A DNA stretch of 64,000 bases, taken from Viridibacillus sp050278625 (lineage in GTDB: Bacteria; Bacillota; Bacilli; Bacillales_A; Planococcaceae). Positions within the stretch are counted from its first letter, which is position 1, and each line of letters starts with the position of its first letter. The position numbers and the translations under genes are program-made. The notes under the pieces were generated by a model that was given only the letters and a program-made list of their open reading frames with translations, did no database searches and had not been told where the DNA came from. This document shows positions 8,977-18,654 of the stretch, one piece after another. Location of the stretch: the NCBI RefSeq assembly GCF_050278625.1, contig NZ_JBNNTI010000014.1, positions 1-64,000 on the forward strand, written 5' to 3'.

Positions 8977-9909
8977 ATGAATTTCACGTATGGAGATAAA
9001 GTTGTATTAGTTGGGACAGGAGCAGTGGGGTCAAGTTATGCATATTCCCTGATTAATCAAGGAATATGCGAAGAACTGGTACTTGTTGATATAAACGAAG
9101 CAAAAACAAAAGCAGATGCAATGGATTTGAATCATGGTCTGGTTTATGCACCAGTTCCTCAAAAAATTAGCTACGGTAATTATAGTGATTGTAATGATGC
9201 AGCTATCGTTGTCATTTGTGCAGGCGCAGCGCAAAAGCCTGGAGAAACACGACTTGACCTCGTAAGCAAAAACCTTACTATTTTTAAATCCATTGTAGGG
9301 AGCATTATGGACTCTGGATTCAACGGCATATTCTTAGTAGCTTCCAATCCAGTAGATATTTTAACTTATGCAACTTGTAAATACTCCGGTCTACCTAAAG
9401 AGAGGGTGATTGGTTCAGGTACCATTTTAGATTCAGCTAGATTCCGTTATTTATTGGGGGAAGAATTTGGTGTAGCTCCAACAAGTGTTCATGCTTATAT
9501 CATTGGTGAGCATGGTGATTCAGAACTTCCCGTTTGGAGTACCGCTAATATTTCAGGAAAACTAATTGCATCTGATTTAACTGATAAAAGGAAAGATGAA
9601 ATTTTTTTACAAGTTCGCGATGCAGCTTATGAAATTATCGAATCAAAAGGAGCTACTTATTATGGAATCGCAATGGGGCTAGCTCGAATAACAAAAGCCA
9701 TCTTACGAAATGAAGAAGTTGTATTACCTGTTGGCTCATTATTAGAAGGAGAATACGGTAATAGCGATGTATATATTGGTGTTCCTACAATCATTAATCG
9801 TGGCGGAAGGAAAGGTATCGTAGAGCTATCTTTGAACCCAAAGGAAAAGGAGAAGTTAGCAAATTCCGTAAAAACATTGAAAGAAGTTCAATCTCAATTT
9901 TGGGGGTGA
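8977..9909 (+). CDS. ldh: L-lactate dehydrogenase
   Basis: This NAD-dependent enzyme reduces pyruvate to L-lactate in the cytosol. The protein is 310 aa from the ATG at 8977, chosen because the GGAGG lies ten bases before it and only one base before the upstream ATG at 8968. Visible motifs are GTGAVGSSYA near the N-terminus, LVDIN (Asp for NAD), SNPVDILTY, the catalytic loop IIGEHGDSELPVWS, and the closing IGVPTIINRGG. It is followed within 45 bases by a broken lactate-permease start, so it once probably formed an ldh-lctP unit. Confidence 0.93.
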   Translation: MNFTYGDKVVLVGTGAVGSSYAYSLINQGICEELVLVDINEAKTKADAMDLNHGLVYAPVPQKISYGNYSDCNDAAIVVICAGAAQKPGETRLDLVSKNLTIFKSIVGSIMDSGFNGIFLVASNPVDILTYATCKYSGLPKERVIGSGTILDSARFRYLLGEEFGVAPTSVHAYIIGEHGDSELPVWSTANISGKLIASDLTDKRKDEIFLQVRDAAYEIIESKGATYYGIAMGLARITKAILRNEEVVLPVGSLLEGEYGNSDVYIGVPTIINRGGRKGIVELSLNPKEKEKLANSVKTLKEVQSQFWG

Positions 9910-9952
9910 TTTCAAAATAGCAAAAGGATTTCTAACAAAGGAGCTATAGATC

Positions 9953-10033
9953 ATGTTAGTAGAAACATACAATCCATTCAATCAATTACTTCTCTCCTCA
10001 ACGGTTGTTACATATTTGTGGCTTAGTAAATAG
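9953..10033 (+). pseudogene. lctP: Truncated 5' end of an L-lactate permease gene
   Basis: A strong ribosome binding site (AAAGGAG) precedes an ATG opening a 26-codon frame beginning MLVETYNPFNQLLLSS. This resembles the N-terminus of LctP/LldP permeases. The frame then diverges (TVVTYLWLSK) and stops, whereas the family runs over 500 residues. I read it as the remnant left after a deletion. The following bases to about 10140 are also broken coding sequence of unknown origin. Confidence 0.55.
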
Positions 10034-10149
10034 TCAGTATTTGTATGTGCAGCTACATGTTTATTAACATACGAATTGAAAGATGTAGTTTTTCCTGTAT
10101 TAAGGAAATCACACTATTCCACATGTCCCTCAATACTCCATAAATACGC

Positions 10150-10187
10150 AACGAGCCTTAGAAGCGATTCTAAAGGCTCGTTTTTTC
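10150..10187. terminator. Strong bidirectional terminator
   Basis: ACGAGCCTTtAGA and TCTaAAGGCTCGT form a long stem followed by TTTTTT. It closes the ldh unit and could also stop transcription arriving on the minus strand. Confidence 0.8.
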
Positions 10188-10284
10188 TGCTATTTTATTT
10201 TTTGAGAAAAGTGGACCTTCTCAGTGGTCTCAATCGCTCATAAGCCTTTATTAAACTTTATGGACTTTATGAACTTTATGGACT

Positions 10285-11364
10285 TCATATATTCCTTACT
10301 TTTTTACATTCCATCTCCGCTTCCCACTTAGTTATTTCCTCCCGAACACGGGGTGCTACTTCTGTTCCTAGTAGCTCAATCGCTCTCATCACTTGGCCAT
10401 GCGGCATCGTGCTTAACGGTACATACATCATAAAGCGTGTAATGCCTACATTTTTACGAAGGTGAATGATCTTTTGGGCAACCGTTTCTGGATCACCAAC
10501 GTACAGTGCACCTTCAAAACTGCGCGCGGCATCGAAGCTAGAACGGTCATAATGCGCCCAGCCCCGCTCCTTGCCGAGTTTATTCATGCCTGCCTGAGTA
10601 GATGGGAAAAATGTATCTGCCGCTATTTCCGTATTCTCTGCAATAAATCCTATCGAATGCGATCCGACCTTAAGCCGCGATTCGTCATGACCAGCGTGCG
10701 CTGCCGCTTTCTTATAAAGCTGCACGAGCGGTTCAAACTGCATCGGATTTCCACCAATTATCGCTAGCATCAGTGGCAGTCCTAGCAGCCCTGCACGGAT
10801 AGCAGACTCCTGATTGCCTCCGCTACCAACCCATATCGGTAACGGATTCTGGACGGGGCGTGGATACACGCCCAAATTGTTAATCGCTGGCCGATGCCCG
10901 CCCTTCCAGATTACTTTTTCGGACTCCCTTATTTTAAGGAGCAATTCCAAATGTTCTTCAAACAGCTCTTCATAGTCATTCAGATCATAACCAAATAGTG
11001 GAAAAGACTCAACAAAGGAACCCCGACCCGCCATAATTTCCGCACGTCCATTTGAAATGCCATCGAGGGTAGCAAAATCCTGAAAAACGCGCACAGGATC
11101 AACTGAAGAAAGCACCGTCACTGCACTGGTCAGCCGAATCCGTTTCGTCTGCGCTGCAGCCGCAGAAAGTACAACTGCTGGTGAAGATGCCGCATAATCC
11201 TTCCGATGATGCTCACCTACGCCAAACACATCAAGTCCCACTCGATCGGCAAGAACAATCTCCTCGACAACTTCACGCAATCGCTGTGCGTGACTCATCA
11301 CTTCCCCTGTCTTAACGTCCGGCTTTGTTTCTACAAACGATGTAATACCTATCTCCACGGTCAA
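10285..11364 (-). CDS. LLM-class flavin-dependent oxidoreductase
   Basis: This is a 359-aa bacterial-luciferase-like monooxygenase. It shows the expected barrel landmarks: VGLDVFGVGEHH near residue 42, ASSPAVVLSAAAAQTKRIRLTSAV near 60, ISNGRAEIMAGRGSF near 105, and PLPIWVGSGG near 175. Such enzymes use FMNH2 and oxygen on varied substrates; this one cannot be placed further. A direct tandem repeat (CTTTATGAA/GG type, 10247-10290) lies just past its stop. The gene is clearly GC-richer than its neighbours, as is the MFS gene upstream, which suggests joint transfer. Confidence 0.85.
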   Translation of the reverse strand: MTVEIGITSFVETKPDVKTGEVMSHAQRLREVVEEIVLADRVGLDVFGVGEHHRKDYAASSPAVVLSAAAAQTKRIRLTSAVTVLSSVDPVRVFQDFATLDGISNGRAEIMAGRGSFVESFPLFGYDLNDYEELFEEHLELLLKIRESEKVIWKGGHRPAINNLGVYPRPVQNPLPIWVGSGGNQESAIRAGLLGLPLMLAIIGGNPMQFEPLVQLYKKAAAHAGHDESRLKVGSHSIGFIAENTEIAADTFFPSTQAGMNKLGKERGWAHYDRSSFDAARSFEGALYVGDPETVAQKIIHLRKNVGITRFMMYVPLSTMPHGQVMRAIELLGTEVAPRVREEITKWEAEMECKKVRNI

Positions 11365-11531
11365 TCTCCCCTATTCTAATAGCTTTTTTCTCTGTCAATA
11401 GCTTTGAAAGCAAATTTTAAATATATATATCTTTATTCCGGGCTATTATTTGGTTCTTTTCAAGCAGGATGATGTGTAGCTCTGATTAATGTTACTGAAT
11501 CTGCATATTTGAATATCATCTTAAACGAGCT

Positions 11532-12749
11532 TTATTTTAATACAGCAGCCGTAGCGTGGCAGGTCATTGCCCAAAACAGGAGAGCTAAAGCACTAACAAA
11601 TACTCCAAGCAAGCATACTCCGTCCCAGCCATAGTGTGCATATATCTGAGTCGAAGCGATTGAACCAGTAGCACTGCCAATGGAATAGAAAACCATATAT
11701 CCGGCTGTGATACGACTACGCGCCTCTGCACCCAATGCTAAGATCATACTTTGATTAGTGACATGCACGGCCTGCACCGCCAAGTCAAGAAGAACAATGC
11801 CAATGACCAATGCGAACAGCGAATGTTCTATATAGCTGATTAACAACCATGATATCAACAATAGGATCAAAGCTACGCCTGTCGTTCTCTGTCCGTAGCC
11901 TTGATCGGCTAGCTTCCCCGCCCGTGCTGCAGCTAACGCTCCGGCAATTCCTGCGAGGCCAAACGCCCCAATTGCAGTGTGCGAAAGAAATAATGGCGGT
12001 GCGCTAAGAGGCAGTACTAGTGAAGTCCACAAAATGCTGAAAGCAGCAAAAATCAGCAGAGCCAGAATAGCACGAATGCGTAATATTGGTTCTTGTGCGA
12101 ACAAGATAAACACCGACCTAAGTAACTGAGGATACGACAGTGATTTTACCCCTTGTTCAACATTTGGTAACACCTTAAATAATGCACAAACCATTAGAAG
12201 CATCAGCGTTGCAGAGACCAAATAGACGGAACGCCAACCCGCAATATCTGTTAAAACCCCAGAAATGGTTCGCGCAAGAAGTATGCCAATCACAATTCCA
12301 CTTGTTACCATTCCTACGACACGTCCTCGTTCGGCTGGGGCAGCCATTGTTGCCGCGAATGCCACAAGAGTCTGTGTCACGACGGCAAGCAACCCCACCA
12401 AAGCCATACCTACGAATAGTGTCGAGCTAGAGGAGGCAGTACCAACTATAACTAGAGCTATCATGGATAATAGCATCTGACCAATAATCAGTCGGCGTTG
12501 GTTCAGTAAATCTCCAAGTGGTACCAGTAGCAATAATCCCGCTGCATAAAAGATCTGAGTAATGGTAATGAGTATTCCAATAGTTGAATGGCCAATACCG
12601 AACTCACTCGACAAATTATCGAGTATCGGTTGTGCGAAGTAGATATTGGCAACGGACATCCCGCAGACAACCGCAAATAATAGCGTCACATTGCGAGGCA
12701 TGGAAGAACTATGAACTGGACCAGACATGATAAGCGCCTCCTGTGACAA
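11532..12749 (-). CDS. MFS drug/metabolite efflux transporter (DHA1 type)
   Basis: This is a 405-aa protein with twelve hydrophobic segments. After a cytosolic N-terminus the first helix is followed by NIYFAQPILDNL and the loop PLGDLLNQRRLI matches the MFS motif A (GxLaDrxGrR). The family is the drug:H+ antiporter group. A start at 12725 or at 12749 is possible; the ATG at 12728 region lies behind GGAGGCGC. TetR-type operators flank the divergent regulator gene, so expression is probably induced by a toxic compound. Like the LLM gene it is GC-rich for this window. Confidence 0.8.
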   Translation of the reverse strand: MSQEALIMSGPVHSSSMPRNVTLLFAVVCGMSVANIYFAQPILDNLSSEFGIGHSTIGILITITQIFYAAGLLLLVPLGDLLNQRRLIIGQMLLSMIALVIVGTASSSSTLFVGMALVGLLAVVTQTLVAFAATMAAPAERGRVVGMVTSGIVIGILLARTISGVLTDIAGWRSVYLVSATLMLLMVCALFKVLPNVEQGVKSLSYPQLLRSVFILFAQEPILRIRAILALLIFAAFSILWTSLVLPLSAPPLFLSHTAIGAFGLAGIAGALAAARAGKLADQGYGQRTTGVALILLLISWLLISYIEHSLFALVIGIVLLDLAVQAVHVTNQSMILALGAEARSRITAGYMVFYSIGSATGSIASTQIYAHYGWDGVCLLGVFVSALALLFWAMTCHATAAVLK

Positions 12750-12823
12750 CTGCTACTTTTTCTTTAACCTCCTCCATTTTGTCCCCCCTTCTCTATTAAT
12801 TTTAAACTCCGATCATTATAACA

Positions 12824-12835
12824 TACCGAACGGTA
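12824..12835. promoter_or_regulatory. Probable TetR-family operator 1
   Basis: The perfect palindrome TACCGTTCGGTA (read on the minus strand) lies between the divergent MFS and TetR genes, nearer the MFS side. The same half-sites recur at 12990-13001. Confidence 0.65.
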
Positions 12836-12953
12836 CATTATAATTCCCAGTAAATATAACTCATAGAAACAATTACTGTCAATAAATATATTTGATTTAA
12901 CCGATTCCAACTTAAAGTAAGACCTTACTTCAATAAAATAAACCAAGCTACAT

Positions 12954-13001
12954 TTGACAAAATAAATGTCTAATTATAAAATTATATTATACTGTTCGGT
13001 A
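12954..13001 (+). promoter_or_regulatory. tetR promoter with overlapping operator 2
   Basis: A TTGACA box lies at 12954-12959, with TAAAAT/TATAAA about 16 bases downstream. Just after it TACTGTTCGGTA (12990-13001) matches the first operator at 11 of 12 bases. The placement fits autorepression of the regulator. Confidence 0.6.
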
Positions 13002-13076
13002 ATGAAATAGACGCAACTTGAATTTACGATTGGAATCATTAATAGAAAAAATCAAGAGTGATAAGAGGTATTAATT

Positions 13077-13658
13077 ATGGGACGAACCCGCGAATTTGAC
13101 GAAGAAAAAGTATTAGATGCAGCTATGCAACTATTTTGGGAGAAGGGATATGAAGCTACCTCATTAAGCGATTTAACTTCCCGAATGGGCATTCAACGAC
13201 CTAGTATTTATTCAGCCTTTGGAGACAAGAAAGAATTGTTCGAAACCGCTCTACGCAAGTACACAATGACCCGTGCTTCCGATGTACGAACCAGACTTCA
13301 AAATAATCCATCTGTAAAAGAAGCATTTTGCACTTTTTTTAAAGATGTGGCTGATGAGGAGTATACTAAAAATCGTAGTCGAGGATGCTTTTGCATCAAT
13401 ACAATGGTCGAACTCGCTCCTCATGATGAGAAATTTGAAATTCTTACAAGGGAACATCAAATGTACCTTTCAATCATATTTCAAGAAACCATTGAGCGAG
13501 GTATACAATCAGGTGAGCTCGAGGCCGATGTAAACGCGAAAGCTTTATCACAGGCGCTAATCGTATCGTTAATTGGACTAACCGTAATAATGAAATCTCG
13601 TCCAGAGCGATCATTTGTTGATAATACAATAGATGTAATACTTACATTGCTTAAGTAA
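13077..13658 (+). CDS. TetR/AcrR family transcriptional regulator
   Basis: This 193-aa repressor has a typical N-terminal helix-turn-helix: EEKVLDAAMQLFWEKGYEATSLSDLTSRMGIQRPSIYSAFGDKKELF (residues 9-55). The C-terminal ligand domain contains a GCFCINTMVEL segment like that of the YxaF/LmrA group. It is divergent from the MFS and LLM genes and most likely represses them and itself through the two TACCGTTCGGTA-type sites. Base composition is closer to the local average than that of its partners. Confidence 0.88.
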   Translation: MGRTREFDEEKVLDAAMQLFWEKGYEATSLSDLTSRMGIQRPSIYSAFGDKKELFETALRKYTMTRASDVRTRLQNNPSVKEAFCTFFKDVADEEYTKNRSRGCFCINTMVELAPHDEKFEILTREHQMYLSIIFQETIERGIQSGELEADVNAKALSQALIVSLIGLTVIMKSRPERSFVDNTIDVILTLLK

Positions 13659-14091
13659 TTTAGAATGAATACAATTTTTAACGACTGGGAATCATTTTCT
13701 GGTCTTTGTTTATAATGAAAGGTTCCAGGTTCTAAAACAATTCAGAGTTGTTTTGAAACCTGGTACTTTTTATTTCAGTTTCTCTCCAAAATTGCAAATT
13801 AAATACTCTACTTAGAATGCATATTTACAATGTTCCTTACTGTGATATAAATACCCATCATCCCACAGTATGTTAGGAACTGTCGAAGTAAATAAATTTT
13901 TAAAATCCAATAATTAATGCTAGATCGAAATTAGTTTTTATATTTGGGAAAGATTTCTATCTTGACCTAAAAATCTCATTTATTTATGATAGGGTTAGCC
14001 TCAAATAGTCTAAAAGTAATTTATTTATCTCCTAACATAGATCATAAGGTATAATACTTCTATATATTTCTATAAAAGGAATGGTTACTAG
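13659..14091. other. Intergenic stretch holding a terminator and the leftmost att-like site
   Basis: A long stem-loop at 13724-13772 (CCAGGTTtcaaAACA type) terminates tetR. The att-like site at 13980-13997 follows. The remaining bases up to 14091 hold the promoter of the GGDEF-EAL gene. Confidence 0.6.
13980..13997 (-). other. SCC-like attachment site, leftmost copy
   Basis: On the minus strand this reads TAACCCTATCATAAATAA. It matches the end of rlmH (GAACCCTATCATAAGTAA) at 16 of 18 bases. It lies between tetR and the GGDEF-EAL gene, in the same orientation as rlmH, and would be the far boundary of the cassette array. Confidence 0.7.
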
Positions 14092-16887
14092 ATGTTTAAA
14101 GATCAAACAAGATATTCCCGTCTCGCTAATATAACTAAAATGATCAATACGAAGCTTGATTTACATGACGTATTAGAACAGGTAACAATCGCAATATCTG
14201 AGGAAATCGTCCGATGTAATTCTGTCGGCATTTATTTACCTCAGGAGGATGGATCATTTAGAGGATATGTAGGAAAACCAGAGTATATAAATGGATTGAA
14301 GCTGAATATGCATATCATTGATACTGATATCGATCTATTAGCAAACGAAGTTATTGAAACAAAAAAAACAATCTACATTCCTGATACGTCAAAGGATAAT
14401 CGACCCGATCCAAGAGCTGTTGACGGGTTTCAAATTAAATCCTTATTAGCTCTTCCTATCTCTTTTGAAGATGAGTTATTTGGTCTTGTTTTTTTATTTG
14501 ATTATGGAACTCCAATGAACTTAACGGAGGATGAAATTCAAACAGTTGAGGCATATGTGAATATGGCTGCAGTTGCTATTCAAAACGCAAACAATTTAAC
14601 TCATAAAGAGCATCTCATTAAAGAAAAGCAGCTGCTCCTTGATGCTACACGCGATTTATCGATGTGTTCCTCTATGCAAGAGAGTCTTGATAAATGTTTT
14701 TTCTACTTAGCACAAGCTTTAGATGCTTATAATATAGGCGTTCATCTACTTGACCCAATTGCTGAGAAAAGAATTAAACCTGCAAGATTAAGTAAAAATA
14801 GTGACTGGACAGAAGAAGACTGGATAAAAACACATAATAAGATAAAAATTGACCAAAGCAATGACTCTGTGATGCAAGAGGTATTTGAAACAAGGAAAGC
14901 CATTCTCATTCCAGATGTATTTACAGATGAAAGACCTAACCACGATGTTTGCCGTAATTTTGGCATAAAGGGTATGCTTATGTTTCCTTTGATTTCAATG
15001 GGTGAGATTTTAGGTCAAATATCTGTTGTAAATCTAAGTGAGAACGAGATTCTCTATTCGGAAACTGAATTACAACTAGCCCAATCCATTATTGATACGA
15101 CAGCCGCTACTTTGTCAAACCTCCTATATATGGAGAAGCAAGAGGTCATTATTGAAAAAAGAACATCGGAAATTACGATGAAAAACCAAGAGCTTGAAAG
15201 AGTTATAGCAGAATTACAGCAACTCAGCCGTGAGAAGGAATTGATTCTCAACTCTGCAGGGGAAGGAATCTTTGGTTTAGACCTTGATCGAAATATTACA
15301 TTTTGTAATCCAGCAGGTGCACATATGTTAGGATACGAAACAGAAGTTGAATTAATCGGGAAATCAGTAAGTATCATCATTAACGGAAGTGAAACAGGAA
15401 GAAAGAATAGCGTTTCATCTTATTTAGAGGTAATTTCTGGAGGTTATTTAAAAAATGGCAAGTTTTTTAGAAAAGACAATTCTGGCTTTCCCGTTGAATA
15501 TGTCATCTCCTTAATAAAAGAAGAAGAAGAGATTGTAGGAGAAGTTGTCACGTTTAAAGATATAACTAAAAGGAAGAAAATGGAGGAAGAGATTACATAC
15601 CATGCATACTTTGATAGTTTAACAGATTTACCTAACCGAGTTCTTTTAACAGACAAGTTAACCCAAGGGCTGACACATGCAAAAGAGAATGGAGAAAAAT
15701 TAGCTGTATTATATTTAGATTTAGATCGTTTTAAATATATAAATGATTCGCTTGGGCACAGCTTTGGAGATCGATTATTACGAGATGTCGCCAATCGTTT
15801 ACGAGACTGCGTTCCGAATACGGCAACGTTATCACGACAAGGTGGTGATGAATTCGCAATTTATTTACCTCATATTAGTACTGAAAATGATGTTTTAAAG
15901 GTTGTTAATCTTATAATTGATACTTTTTCTACACCTTTTAATTTACTAGATAATGAAATATATATTAAAACGAGTATTGGTATAAGTCTATTCCCTGATA
16001 ACGGCTATACTACGGATACGTTAATCAAAAATGCGGATACGGCAATGTACAAAGCAAAAGAAACAACGGGTAATAGTTATCATTTTTTTAGTGACGGAAT
16101 GAATATAAGAACTTTTGAAAATATCAAGCTTGAAAATGCTCTATATAAGGCTTTAGAACAAGATGAGCTTGTTCTCTTTTATCAGCCTCAGATCAACTAT
16201 AAGACGAATCAGTTTGAGGGAGTAGAAGCTTTAGTGAGATGGAATCATCCAGAACAAGGGATGATTTCACCAGATAAGTTTATTCCTATTGCTGAAGAAA
16301 CAGGTTTAATCGTTCCTATCGGTGAATGGGTTCTTAAAGAGGCTTGTGAACAATTAAAATCATGGCACAATCAAGGGTATCCATTAAAAAGTATGTCCGT
16401 AAATTTATCAGTTCGTCAGTTCGAACAAAATAATTTATTTTCTATTGTCAAAAACGTATTAAAAAAAGCAGATTTGTCACCTGAGTATTTACATCTAGAG
16501 CTCACAGAAAATCTGATTGTGAAAAATACAGAGTTAACCTTAAAAACGATGAAACAATTAAATGGTCTTGGTATTAACTTAGCCATTGATGATTTTGGTA
16601 CTGGCTATTCATCCTTAGGGTATTTAAAGAACTTGCCCATTTCTACATTAAAAATTGATAAGTCCTTTGTACAAGAAATGACAGAAGATGAAGCAGCAAT
16701 TACAAATACGATAATTACGCTCGCCCAAAATTTAAACCTTGAAGTAATTGCTGAAGGTGTCGAGACAAAAGAACAAGCAGAATTTTTATCTACTCAAGAT
16801 TGTTATTTGATGCAAGGTTATTTTTTCAGTAAGCCAATGTCGGCAGATGATATTGTGAAAAAGTACTTTTCATATAATTCTATTTAA
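14092..16887 (+). CDS. GAF-GAF-PAS-GGDEF-EAL cyclic-di-GMP signalling protein
   Basis: This cytosolic sensor has 931 aa and no membrane segment. Two GAF domains (about 20-165 and 180-345) are followed by a coiled linker, a PAS domain (about 385-495), a GGDEF domain and an EAL domain. The GGDEF motif at 584-588 is intact, so cyclase activity is possible; the usual RxxD inhibitory site five residues before it is absent (PNTA). The EAL domain keeps EALVRW (712 onward), the LTEN and DDFGTGYSS metal sites and AEGVET, so phosphodiesterase activity is likely. The gene ends 16 bases before the acetolactate-synthase-like gene and is probably co-transcribed with it. Confidence 0.92.
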   Translation: MFKDQTRYSRLANITKMINTKLDLHDVLEQVTIAISEEIVRCNSVGIYLPQEDGSFRGYVGKPEYINGLKLNMHIIDTDIDLLANEVIETKKTIYIPDTSKDNRPDPRAVDGFQIKSLLALPISFEDELFGLVFLFDYGTPMNLTEDEIQTVEAYVNMAAVAIQNANNLTHKEHLIKEKQLLLDATRDLSMCSSMQESLDKCFFYLAQALDAYNIGVHLLDPIAEKRIKPARLSKNSDWTEEDWIKTHNKIKIDQSNDSVMQEVFETRKAILIPDVFTDERPNHDVCRNFGIKGMLMFPLISMGEILGQISVVNLSENEILYSETELQLAQSIIDTTAATLSNLLYMEKQEVIIEKRTSEITMKNQELERVIAELQQLSREKELILNSAGEGIFGLDLDRNITFCNPAGAHMLGYETEVELIGKSVSIIINGSETGRKNSVSSYLEVISGGYLKNGKFFRKDNSGFPVEYVISLIKEEEEIVGEVVTFKDITKRKKMEEEITYHAYFDSLTDLPNRVLLTDKLTQGLTHAKENGEKLAVLYLDLDRFKYINDSLGHSFGDRLLRDVANRLRDCVPNTATLSRQGGDEFAIYLPHISTENDVLKVVNLIIDTFSTPFNLLDNEIYIKTSIGISLFPDNGYTTDTLIKNADTAMYKAKETTGNSYHFFSDGMNIRTFENIKLENALYKALEQDELVLFYQPQINYKTNQFEGVEALVRWNHPEQGMISPDKFIPIAEETGLIVPIGEWVLKEACEQLKSWHNQGYPLKSMSVNLSVRQFEQNNLFSIVKNVLKKADLSPEYLHLELTENLIVKNTELTLKTMKQLNGLGINLAIDDFGTGYSSLGYLKNLPISTLKIDKSFVQEMTEDEAAITNTIITLAQNLNLEVIAEGVETKEQAEFLSTQDCYLMQGYFFSKPMSADDIVKKYFSYNSI

Positions 16888-16903
16888 TAAAAGGAGAATG
16901 ATC

Positions 16904-18547
16904 ATGAAAGCAGCTCAAATTGTACTAGAATATTTAAAAGGTAATGGAGTAAAGTATATTTTTGGAATTCCTGCTGGTTCTGTTAATGCATTTTTTGATG
17001 AGCTAAATGATATGCCTGAAATAACACCAATTGTAACAAAGCACGAAGGAGCAGCATCATATATGGCTGCAGCCTACGCAAAGTATACAAATCAGTTGAG
17101 TGTAAGTATCGGTTGCAGTGGCCCTGGTGGAACAAACCTCGTAACAGGTGCTGCAAATGCCATGCGCGAGCATTTGCCAGTATTATTTTTAACTGGTTCT
17201 GTTCCAGTGAATACTATGGGATTAAATGCCTCTCAAGAATTAGATGCTGAACCAATATTTAAACCCGTTACAAAATATAGTGTATTAGTTAAAGATTCAA
17301 AAGACTTATTGAACGAAGTTGTAAAAGCATGCGAAATTGCCGTATCTGGAGTACCAGGCCCTGTACATATTGCGATACCAATTGATGTTCAACACGAAGT
17401 AGTCCAAAACATCGAAATACCTGCTCCGCCTATAAGAGCTGCAATTGATCCTAATCTCGACATAATCAAAAATGTAGCTAATGAATTAATAAAGAGAGAA
17501 AATGGTTATATTCTTGTAGGACAAGGTGTAAGAAATTCTGTTGAACAATTAATTGAGTTAGCAGAAATGCTAAATTGGCCAATTCTAACGACACCCCAAG
17601 CAAAAGGATTCATCCCTGAGAATCATCCTCTACTAGCAGGGGTTTTTGGTTTTGCTGGTCATGAGGCTGCTTCAGCTATGATTAATGAAGGCGATGGGCA
17701 AGTATTATTAATTGTAGGGTCAAGCTTAGGTGAAACGGCAACAAATAATTACAATGTAAATCTTGCAAAAGACCGTTTTACGATACAAATGGACTTTGAC
17801 CAAACCGTGTTTAATCGAAAATATAACATTGATTTACCCGTTCTAGGAGACATTAATTTAAGTTTAAAATTCCTGATTGAAGAATTAAGAACTGCAGGGA
17901 TAACAAGAAACACTACTGAAGTTGGTGTTAAACAAGAAGAAAACTTTGATGAGATTACAGAGGAGTATAACACGAAAAATGTTTTACTAAATCTTCAAAA
18001 ATATTTACCTACCTCTACTAGATATACAATTGATATTGGTGAATTTATGTCTTATGTTATTCATCATATGAAGGTTTTAGATTATTCGGCATTTGATATT
18101 AATGTACATTTCGGTGCAATGGGAAGTGGCATTGCATCTGCTATTGGTCTAAAATTAGCTCAACCAGAACGCCCTGTTGTAAGTATTACAGGTGACGGAT
18201 GCTTCTTCATGCATGGAATGGAAATCTTAACAGCAAAAGAATATAATTTACCGATTCTATTTGTTGTGATGAATAACGCCCGTTTAGGAATGGTATATCA
18301 AGGACATGCGTTACAATTTAAACGTACACACCCATCATTTGAACAAGAATCAATTAATATTAGTGCGATGGCAGCAGCTATGAATATACCAAGCTTTAGA
18401 GTAACTGACATGCAAGATCTCAACGAAGATATGTTGAACAACTTCAAGAATTTAAATGGACCTGCTGTTTTAGAGGTAGCTTTAGTCGATCATAATACGC
18501 CTCCTATGGGCGACCGAGTGAAGTTTTTATCTTCTTTTGGGAAATAA
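16904..18547 (+). CDS. Thiamine-diphosphate enzyme, acetolactate synthase type
   Basis: This is a 547-aa enzyme of the acetolactate synthase / pyruvate oxidase family. The catalytic Glu is in KHEGAA (about residue 46), the cofactor region GDGCFFMHG...NN begins near 430, and GPGGTNLVTG lies near 75. It most likely condenses pyruvate to acetolactate. Oxalyl-CoA or sulfopyruvate decarboxylase-like roles are not excluded. The start at 16904 is chosen because AAGGAG lies seven bases before it. There is no small regulatory subunit and no acetolactate decarboxylase beside it, so the pathway is unclear. Confidence 0.8.
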   Translation: MKAAQIVLEYLKGNGVKYIFGIPAGSVNAFFDELNDMPEITPIVTKHEGAASYMAAAYAKYTNQLSVSIGCSGPGGTNLVTGAANAMREHLPVLFLTGSVPVNTMGLNASQELDAEPIFKPVTKYSVLVKDSKDLLNEVVKACEIAVSGVPGPVHIAIPIDVQHEVVQNIEIPAPPIRAAIDPNLDIIKNVANELIKRENGYILVGQGVRNSVEQLIELAEMLNWPILTTPQAKGFIPENHPLLAGVFGFAGHEAASAMINEGDGQVLLIVGSSLGETATNNYNVNLAKDRFTIQMDFDQTVFNRKYNIDLPVLGDINLSLKFLIEELRTAGITRNTTEVGVKQEENFDEITEEYNTKNVLLNLQKYLPTSTRYTIDIGEFMSYVIHHMKVLDYSAFDINVHFGAMGSGIASAIGLKLAQPERPVVSITGDGCFFMHGMEILTAKEYNLPILFVVMNNARLGMVYQGHALQFKRTHPSFEQESINISAMAAAMNIPSFRVTDMQDLNEDMLNNFKNLNGPAVLEVALVDHNTPPMGDRVKFLSSFGK

Positions 18548-18579
18548 GACTTTTTGAGGTTTCAAAGGTGAGTTTAGAA

Positions 18580-18617
18580 CCATATAGGCGGGAATTGTCC
18601 TGTCCTATATGGCTTTT
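18580..18617. terminator. Bidirectional terminator
   Basis: CCATATAGG (18580-18588) pairs with CCTATATGG (18604-18612), followed by CTTTTTG. It separates the convergent enzyme gene and the 202-aa gene. Confidence 0.75.
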
Positions 18618-18654
18618 TGTTTACAGTGACTTCTGATTACTATATGAGAGATTT

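Noticed and set aside
16898..16906. Upstream ATG start of the acetolactate-synthase-like gene
   Set aside because: The ATG at 16898 is one base from the AAGGAG; the ATG at 16904 has proper spacing.
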